From Callipepla californica brunnescens (lineage: Eukaryota; Chordata; Aves; Galliformes; Odontophoridae): a DNA stretch of 64,000 nucleotides. Positions 32,355 through 64,000 of the stretch are shown here, piece by piece; within the stretch, counting starts at the first letter, position 1; every line of letters begins with the position of its first letter. Location of the stretch: contig JALIRH010000004.1 in the NCBI GenBank assembly GCA_023055505.1, forward strand, positions 32,059,502-32,123,501, read 5' to 3'. The notes under the pieces were generated by a model, which saw only the letters and a program-made list of their open reading frames with translations, made no database searches and was not told where the DNA came from. A program made the translations under genes and the position numbers.

Positions 32355-34487
32355 CATCAAGGCCCTATTTCTGATAGTGACTTCTGTCTTTGTCCTGATT
32401 TTTAAATTGTAATAAAATTCAAAACTTCTGTCTGAAGTATTACTCTACCAGCAAGGCTGAGCACTGATAAGTGTAGATGATTCTGAACAGGTCAGTGGAC
32501 ATCCTAGATATGCAGCGATTGCTTGAAACAAGACTCAAGTTCTTCTGTGTTCTCAACCTGTGTCCTGGATTGGTCAGGACTCAATCAGGGCTCAGTACAG
32601 TGTGCTGACTGATGGTTGTGCATTTGCCCAGTATGGAGATGGATCTGATGAATTGCAGTATAACACCTAAAACTATGTTGCCTTTTCATCCCAATGACAG
32701 TGTGACTTAAAGGCTGGCCAGGACACCAGGGAAAGCATTTTACTTCTCTAGCTTACTTCACTAGAGCTTACTCCAGCTCTAGTGAAATACTGGCTAATAC
32801 AAAGAGATGGAATTTTGCATAATAGGCACAGAATGTGCGCCCTCTCCTGTTTCTTAGACTTCCCTGCACCTTCTCTGTGTTTCTGGCATGGCAAGCAGCC
32901 TTCTGCTCCTCCCAAAGCCACGGGCAGGTTGCCTGCATGCCCTTTTCTAGTGCTGTGTCTGCTACCTGTGAGAGCAGCCTTCCTGACCCAAGGCGTGGAG
33001 CCCAGCAGGCTGGCTGATCTCCTAAACCATCACCCTTGTAGCTCCACACTACAGAAGGGGTGTTGAGTCCCCAAAGGTGCTTGGGGAGCCTGTTCAGAGC
33101 TGCCAGCATGCTTCTATGTCTCACAGCTTTTCTCAAGCCTAAACGCACCTTTCGCATTGCTCCTACCTCTGGCGCTGCTTCATGCAACCCCTCCTGCTAA
33201 TGAGAGTTGTTTGTTTGTTTTTTATGCTTCCTGTCTCATGCTTCCAGGCATGTCTTTGAAGCTCTCCTGGTCTCACTCTGTGTTCAGATACTGCTGTTGA
33301 CCTCTCCAATACCTTTTCAGCTGCTGTTTGTGTAAGAAGCTACTCATCATGAAACTGTTTTGTAACTCTTACTTCCATGCTGCCTGGACTTACCTTGAAC
33401 AGCACTGGGGATGCAAACCTATTTGTGCACTTCTGACTCCTGCCTCAGATCTCAGTCTTGCCCTGCAGTGAGTTAACTCAGAGTCCAGGCTGTACAAGAT
33501 CTGTGTTTACCCTTACAGGTTTGCATACTGTCTTCTAAATCAGTGACAGCTGGGGTGTCTCAGTGGAAGCAGTCAGAACTTGGAGAGCTGTCTGAAGCTT
33601 GCTGGGGTACCTGGGAGTATAAGGTCTAGTCACAGGTCAGCCCTCAAAGATGCAGTGAGAGGGGCTGATCCAGCCATACCCAGGGAGGCTGAATTGGAAT
33701 TGCAGAAGTTCAGCTGTTCTATGCAGCCCCAGGTTGTGTTAATTTGGCAGCAAGCTGTGTTGCCCTTGCTTTTCCTCTGTGAAATGACTGTACAGCTGCC
33801 TCTATTTAAGGGAAGAAATTGTAGGAGCATTCAGGTAATCAGGCTAATTCTTTCAGAGGATTAAGGTGGAAAAAAAAAATGCTGTGTATCTTTGCCTTTC
33901 ATTTCTTATGGCTCTTTAGGATACAAGTAGTGAATGTTGAAGAATGGCTTATCTGTAACATGGTATGGAATTATCCCAGCCATAAGTCCAAGCTGGGGAC
34001 AGGGAAGAAGGGTGACAGAGCACCAGCCTTGAGTGGGGGTGAGGAGGGAATGAAAAGTGTTGAAGGTGAGCAGCACCAGCATCTCCCTTTCTGGGAGATG
34101 AAGAAGCCCTCAGACATGCCAGAGAAAAGTTAGAATTGGAGCTAGTTGCTGTGCTGAGCCTCCTGCTGTAAGATACAGATTGTGCGCAGGATGCAAGTTC
34201 TCTGGGGCTCCACAGATACTGCCCTTCTCCATGGCATGAGGGAAGATTTCCTATTTCTTCCCTTGCCCAGAGAACTGACCCTGCAGCTTCACCACTTTGA
34301 GGCCCATCTCATATCACTGTGACATCATCTGAGGACTACATCAAGCAGCTGAAGTGGGATCATTGCTCTGCACCGCTGTCCACAGTGTCCCTTGTTCAGG
34401 CACTGGAATGTTCTGGAGGAACAAGTCAGGTGCATTTCTGGGTTGAGCACTCAGAGTGTGGTAGTGCTGATTCTTTGGATTTAAGTC

Positions 34488-34597
34488 TGGTCAGATGGGG
34501 CTTTGAGCAACCTGATTTATTGAAAGGTGTGCCTGCCCATGGCAATACAAACTTCAAAGGTCACATCCAAGCCAACATATTCTGTGGTTCTGTGATT
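34488..34597 (+). repeat. CR1 LINE 3' remnant
   Basis: The words 'ggggctttgagcaacctga', 'ggtgtgcctgcccatggca' and a terminal 'ctgtggttctgtga' follow the CR1 3' UTR order on the plus strand. The copy is short and diverged, and its limits are approximate. Confidence 0.75.
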
Positions 34598-36565
34598 TGT
34601 CATACTAGTGCGGAGCTGTGAATGAGCCAGCCTCTAGCCTGCTGATATCTGAAGCCAAACTGTGGCCATCCAGGATCCTAACCATATTCTTTTCTCTCTC
34701 TGATTTGCAGAAGGTGATTCCAGAAGCCTGCACTGTTCCCATAGTCCTTGAAGAGTCAAAGCTGTGAAAAAGAGGGGTGGCAGAGCTGGGAGATGCGGGA
34801 CTCCCCCCGCCCTCATTCTCACCTTTGCTACCTACACCATCCTGTTACATGTGTATTCTGGTAGGGGGGCAGCTGGGAACTGCTTGTAGAGCATGACAGT
34901 GTGAAGCAAGAAGGGAGTTTCTCCCTTCAGTTATACTTCTGCACCTTGCTGTTCTGGAGATCATGCTGAGCAAGAGGAAAAGCTGGAAAAAGTCACTGCT
35001 CCCCTTCACTTGGAAGAAAAGCACACATGCTCAGAAAAGCCCCAGTTCCAGGCAAGTCCTGAGCAGGTGAGGGTGGCACCTTACATGTGGTCTGTGCCGC
35101 ATCTCCCAGGGAAACAGTGACATGGAATGCTGGTGCTGGACCACGCTTACTGTGAGTAGCCTCAGGAGGGTAGTGACCTGGCTCTCAGGAAGAAGGGTTG
35201 TGCTGAGAGCCTGTGATATCCTGCATGTTGCACATGGTGATGGTAGGAGTTGCAGCACACCAGCCAATCAGTGCAACTGCTGTGGCCAACACCAGTTTTT
35301 TATATGTGGCTGTGGATAAAGATCCAACTAGAATTCACCTGAGTTGCTCTAACATTCCTATATACTAGGAGTAATTGAGAGATACCGGTATATCTCCTAC
35401 TAGAGGCAAGGGATAGTTAGTGCTGTGGCTACAGCCTGAACCCAGAGTAGCACTGCCAGCAGCAGGAGTGACTCAAAGCACAAGCTCTCAAGGCTGAGGA
35501 TCATATCTTCCTCCTTAATGATGAAGTGCCTTTTGCAACTTTTGACACTACACAAAAGCCTTTGTGGAGTATGAGATGACCTGTCAGGGTGATGCTGCCC
35601 TGTGCTGCTATGGTGAGGTGTTTTCAACACAGTGGGAATGATGATTTGTTCTAGTATGGAGGCTTCTACTTCATAACAGAAGCCTTCTTACCCACAGTTC
35701 TGTCTTTTAGGTACTGCTGCTCTGTATGCTGGTGTTTATCTCCCAGTTGCAAATGTAGATCCTCAGAACCCTTTTCCTTCCTTTCCAGCATTCATCCCTT
35801 GGTGGAGACATTGTGTCCTTATATCATGCAGTTACATGCATACCCTACTGGGAAAAAAACAAAACAAAATGAATGGGGACTGGATAAAAAGATATTAAAA
35901 AAAAAAATCCTTTTTTTTTTTTTTGATAGTTTGGGATTGGGGATGTGGTCGAAAATTGCTTTTCAATATGATTTTTGTATGAAATAAAAACACTTTGAAT
36001 GTACAATGGAAGATTACATTTTCATATTACAGGGTTAAAACTGTCTCCATTTGTTTTTGTTTTTTTTTTAATAGCCTGAAATGCAGAATAGAAAAATAAT
36101 TTCTCTGCCCACTGCTACTTTTATGCTCTTTCCTTTCTTTTATTTCCCCCCTTTCTTCCTGAGAGGCATAGGCTTTTCTCCTAGCAGTTTCTGCTGGTTC
36201 CTTCCTACCTTCTGTGTACTGCTCAACTGCTCTGAATGTTTTTTCATCTAGCTCTGAGCAACCTGTTCCCATTTGCTCATTTTTAGTCATAGCTCATTGC
36301 AAAGGAAGCTCAATAATCCTTGCTCCTGCTGCAAGTGGCTTGCTGCCACTAGTATGCTGCAGCAGTGACTGCTGCAACCAGTCTCCTTGGGTGTGTGTGT
36401 GATATGTTCAGTCAGATGTGGACCCTCGGTGGAACGAACTCAGTGAATGGTACATTTGCTGTAAAGCAGGATAATGTATCCTGCAATACACAGTAAAAAC
36501 CACAGGTTGGAGACCTGCTGCTGTGTAGCACAAAGACAGACATTGCAGCCATCAGTTTTCTGTCA

Positions 36566-36571
36566 TTTATT
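36566..36571 (-). terminator. ERG28: ERG28 polyadenylation signal (candidate)
   Basis: TTTATT on the plus strand reads AATAAA on the minus strand, about 425 bases after the ERG28 stop codon. It is followed on the minus strand by a T/G-rich stretch (tgtctgtctttgtg), as expected for a cleavage region. Confidence 0.6.
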
Positions 36572-36996
36572 AGAAATGGTCCCTGCAGAATGCACACATG
36601 CAAGTTACACAGTTGGACCAGGGCAGCACACATTCTCTTTCCTGTCCAAAGAATTCAGTGGATCCTGGGCGGCTCTGCACCTCCTCCCCATAGGCACATC
36701 AGGAGCAGACCTTAGTGTTCTCATGGGAATGCCTGAGGCACTCCCTGCCCTCCTGCAGGGAGGCAGTCACCAAGTGCTCCCAGCAAGCTTGGACAGACTC
36801 CTGTGGGAGCTTGTCTTTGACACCAGTCAGCTGAAATGTTGCCTGGACAAGATAAAACACTCAGTAATGAAGGATGATTGACAGAGTCCAACATCAACCT
36901 GCCACTGGGACCAGTGTCCTGGAGAATTTCAGAGCTTTAGTGGAAGTCTGGCAGTGAGAACAGGAGACAACGCTGACCTTTACAGTGCACTCAGCC

Positions 36997-37076
36997 TCAG
37001 TTTTTCTTCTTATTTGCAGACAGCGCTTCTACCTCTAGGTACTGTAGCCCTATCAGCATCCCCAGGATGGAGAAGC
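36997..37076 (-). CDS. ERG28: ERG28 coding exon 4 (last)
   Basis: It completes a Ser codon and encodes [17 protein letters not shown] and a lysine-rich end, NKKKN, then TGA (36,999-36,997). The final four residues form a KKXX ER-retrieval motif. Length is 80 bases. Confidence 0.95.
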
Positions 37077-37936
37077 CTGTGATGGGGATAAAGCATGAGT
37101 TATATAAAAAAGGCTGCACTAACGGGACATTCTGGCACCCCCTCCCTCCTCCACACACAGTTCTGAGGGAGCTGAGAGCTCCACGAGAGGCTGGGGGCAG
37201 GAGGCAGGGCTCTGCTTACTTGCTACCATGAGGGGTGCCATAACTCCAATGGTCAAGGCTGCAGTGTGGTAAATGAAGACTTCAGAGAGGAAGTGACCAA
37301 GGGCCATAAAGAAGGTGAAGAGCGTGATGTAGTAGAGGCTGTCGGAGCAGAAAGGAGCAGGTTAGCACGCTCACAGCAGCAGCACGGCAGGCAGCAAAGC
37401 CGCGTGCCGCCTGCTGCCGTCCTCCCCGTGGAGCACAGATCCCTGGAGCAGGGAGGGATGAACTCCATGGCCGGGAGAACGGGGCGGCGCGTTCAGCGGA
37501 GCACTGGCACTGGCATTATCTGCCCGGAGTTAAGTGAAAGGGGAGAGCGAGGGCAGGGCCGGGGGGACCCCCCGAGCCCGTTGTCACGCGGCACCGAGCG
37601 CTCCCCCGCCCGTGCCCGGCGCTGCCCACGTACGTTTGGTTGCGGATGTCGATGGCGCACAGGCAGCGGATCACCGAGGACAGCAGCGTCCAGATGCCGA
37701 ACGTCCGCGCCTGCAGCCCGTTCACTGCGCACAGACAGGGGGGAAGCACGGTGACGGGCGGGCCCGGGGAGCGCGTCCCGCCGGCTGCAGGCCGAGCCCT
37801 TACCGAGACCGGGGCTGCCGGTGTAGAGCTTCTCCGAGAGGAAGCTGTGGTCGCGGAAGCTCTGCAGCGTGTTCCCGGCGGCGATGACGGACACCATGAC
37901 GAGCCAGCTGCGCAGCACGTTCAGGAAGCGGCTCAT
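36997..37936 (-). CDS. ERG28: ERG28 ER sterol-biosynthesis scaffold (spliced, 4 coding exons)
   Basis: ERG28 (C14orf1 in older human naming) is a small polytopic ER membrane protein. In yeast it tethers the sterol C4-demethylation enzymes, and in vertebrates it supports cholesterol synthesis. The minus-strand exons 37936-37804, 37724-37634, 37338-37220 and 37076-36997 join in phase to 140 residues, the usual family length. Visible landmarks are [63 protein letters not shown] and GLQYLEVEA. About four hydrophobic segments are present. The C-terminus KKKN fits the KKXX ER-retrieval pattern. The start at 37,936 is the only ATG compatible with the conserved MSRFLN start. The gene shares a GC-rich promoter with TTLL5 and converges with FLVCR2. 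Confidence 0.96.
37220..37338 (-). CDS. ERG28: ERG28 coding exon 3
   Basis: It encodes [20 protein letters not shown] and [11 protein letters not shown], two hydrophobic segments. Length is 119 bases; the minus-strand donor is a|gtaagc and the acceptor is ccgacag. The intron to exon 4 is 143 bases. Confidence 0.95.
37634..37724 (-). CDS. ERG28: ERG28 coding exon 2
   Basis: It encodes [20 protein letters not shown] and [11 protein letters not shown]. Length is 91 bases; the donor GTACGT was chosen over a GT four bases later because it keeps phase with exon 3. The intron to exon 3 is 295 bases. Confidence 0.95.
37804..37936 (-). CDS. ERG28: ERG28 coding exon 1
   Basis: It encodes residues 1-44 plus one base, from [11 protein letters not shown] through KLYTGSPGL, with a first hydrophobic helix ([14 protein letters not shown]). 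The minus-strand donor is ctcg|gtaagg. The intron to exon 2 is only 79 bases. The whole exon lies in the CpG island. Confidence 0.95.
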
Positions 37937-38282
37937 CCTGCCGCCGCCACGGGCCCGCACCGCGCCGCCGGACCGGGGCTCCGCCCCGCGCCGCCCTCCC
38001 GAGCTCCCATTGGCTGCCGGAGTGCCGCTCCACGCGCGCGCCACGCGGCCGCGTGGGCCGCCTCCGCCAATCGAAAGCCGCGCCGCGCGGCCTTTGGTCC
38101 CGCCCCCTCGCGCGGGGAGGTGGAAGCGCCGCGCGTGCGCGCTGAGGGGGGAAAGGCGGCGCAGAGGGCGCAGGCGCGGTGAGGGCGGGGTGGGGCCGGC
38201 CGCCGCCGGTTGTTGTAGTAACGGGGAAGCGGCGGGAGTGGCCACCGGGTCGGGCAGCGCCGATGGGGCCGTGAGCGAGCAG
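37937..38282. promoter_or_regulatory. Bidirectional CpG-island promoter, ERG28/TTLL5, with TTLL5 5' UTR exon 1
   Basis: The two genes run head to head with under 350 bases between the ERG28 start codon and the TTLL5 first donor. CCAAT boxes face opposite ways: ATTGG at 38,009-38,013 (CCAAT towards ERG28) and CCAAT at 38,067-38,071 (towards TTLL5). Between them is the perfect palindrome at 38,041-38,056. NRF-1-like GCGCGTGCGC (38,131-38,140) and GCGCAGGCGC (38,168-38,177) lie on the TTLL5 side. There is no TATA box. A donor at 38,283 (gagcag|gtacgg) suggests that TTLL5 non-coding exon 1 ends at 38,282; its start is not visible. Confidence 0.8.
38041..38056. repeat. Perfect 16-bp GC palindrome in bidirectional promoter
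   Basis: The half-site ccacgcgg is followed directly by its reverse complement ccgcgtgg. The centre contains GCGGCCGC. It lies near the midpoint between the two oppositely facing CCAAT boxes. Confidence 0.85.
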
Positions 38283-38621
38283 GTACGGCGCGCGGGGAGC
38301 CGGTCCCGCTGTGCGAGGGCCGCGGCGACGGCTCTCAGGGTGCCCCTTCTGGGGCCGTGGGGAAGGCCGGGGCCCGGCCGCTCCGTCGGGCGTGGCCGTC
38401 CCCGGGGATGTGCTCAGCCTGGAGGGCCGTTGGAGCGTGGGGAACGCGCGGGGCGGGCGGGGCGCGCCCCTGGGGCGCCGCGGGGTGGGGCCGCGGGCCG
38501 GGAGGGACCGGTGGGCGCGGGCCCAGAGAGGTGTGGCCCGGCCCGGCCCGGCTCTAGGAGCGCTGCCCTCGTCTCGCTGCGCGGCCCCGCGGCGCGCTCA
38601 GGGTGCTGATTGCTGTTGCAG

Positions 38622-64000
<25,379 letters not shown>

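Larger units (their letters stand above)
28459..36549. other. FLVCR2 3' UTR and FLVCR2-ERG28 intergenic region
   Basis: There is no supported coding gene here. AATAAA hexamers on the plus strand at 28,680-28,685, 29,273-29,278, 32,411-32,416 and 35,983-35,988 are candidate polyadenylation signals for FLVCR2; which is used cannot be told. Also present are a 24-base T run at 29,748-29,771, a (TG)14 tract at 32,327-32,354, a CR1 remnant near 34,488-34,597, and an imperfect palindrome at 35,377-35,396. Confidence 0.7.

Noticed and set aside
37493..38609. Long open frames on both strands in the ERG28/TTLL5 CpG island (up to 250 codons)
   Set aside because: High GC content removes stop codons by chance. 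The ERG28 exons explain the true coding parts; the rest is low-complexity Ala/Arg/Gly/Pro.

Overview
The window looks like nuclear DNA from a bird, most likely a galliform such as chicken. The genes are split into vertebrate-type exons with GT-AG introns and CpG-island promoters. The dispersed repeats are avian: CR1 LINE copies dominate, and there is one internally deleted mariner relic and one ERVL-type LTR relic. The gene order FLVCR2 (+), ERG28 (-), TTLL5 (+) is the block I know from human chromosome 14q24.3. I saw no bacterial, plasmid or phage feature, no CRISPR array, and no rRNA or tRNA.

Layout. 1-3,640 is intergenic with one CR1 tail. 3,650-4,750 is the FLVCR2 upstream region and CpG island. 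4,230-28,458 is FLVCR2, with ten coding exons that splice in frame to 463 residues. 28,459-36,560 holds the FLVCR2 3' region and intergenic DNA. 36,997-37,936 is ERG28 on the minus strand, four coding exons giving 140 residues. 37,937-38,282 is a GC-rich promoter shared by ERG28 and TTLL5. 38,622 to the right edge is TTLL5, of which 11 coding exons are present (352 complete codons plus one base). TTLL5 continues beyond 64,000.

The three genes are not an operon and do not form a pathway. FLVCR2 is a 12-helix major-facilitator transporter (choline; earlier heme was proposed). ERG28 is an ER membrane scaffold of sterol C4-demethylation. TTLL5 is a tubulin polyglutamylase. Only ERG28 and TTLL5 share regulatory DNA. 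All splice sites were set by reading GT/AG, checking phase, and checking that the joined protein matches the family. UTR ends and transcription starts are not directly visible.

I found no new multi-gene system. The best unexplained signals are structural: a long inverted repeat in FLVCR2 intron 3 (20,391-20,429 against 20,629-20,667, 38 of 39 bases), a 13-bp perfect stem just upstream of the FLVCR2 CpG island, a 16-bp palindrome between two CCAAT boxes in the bidirectional promoter, and the internally deleted mariner joined to a CR1 fragment.
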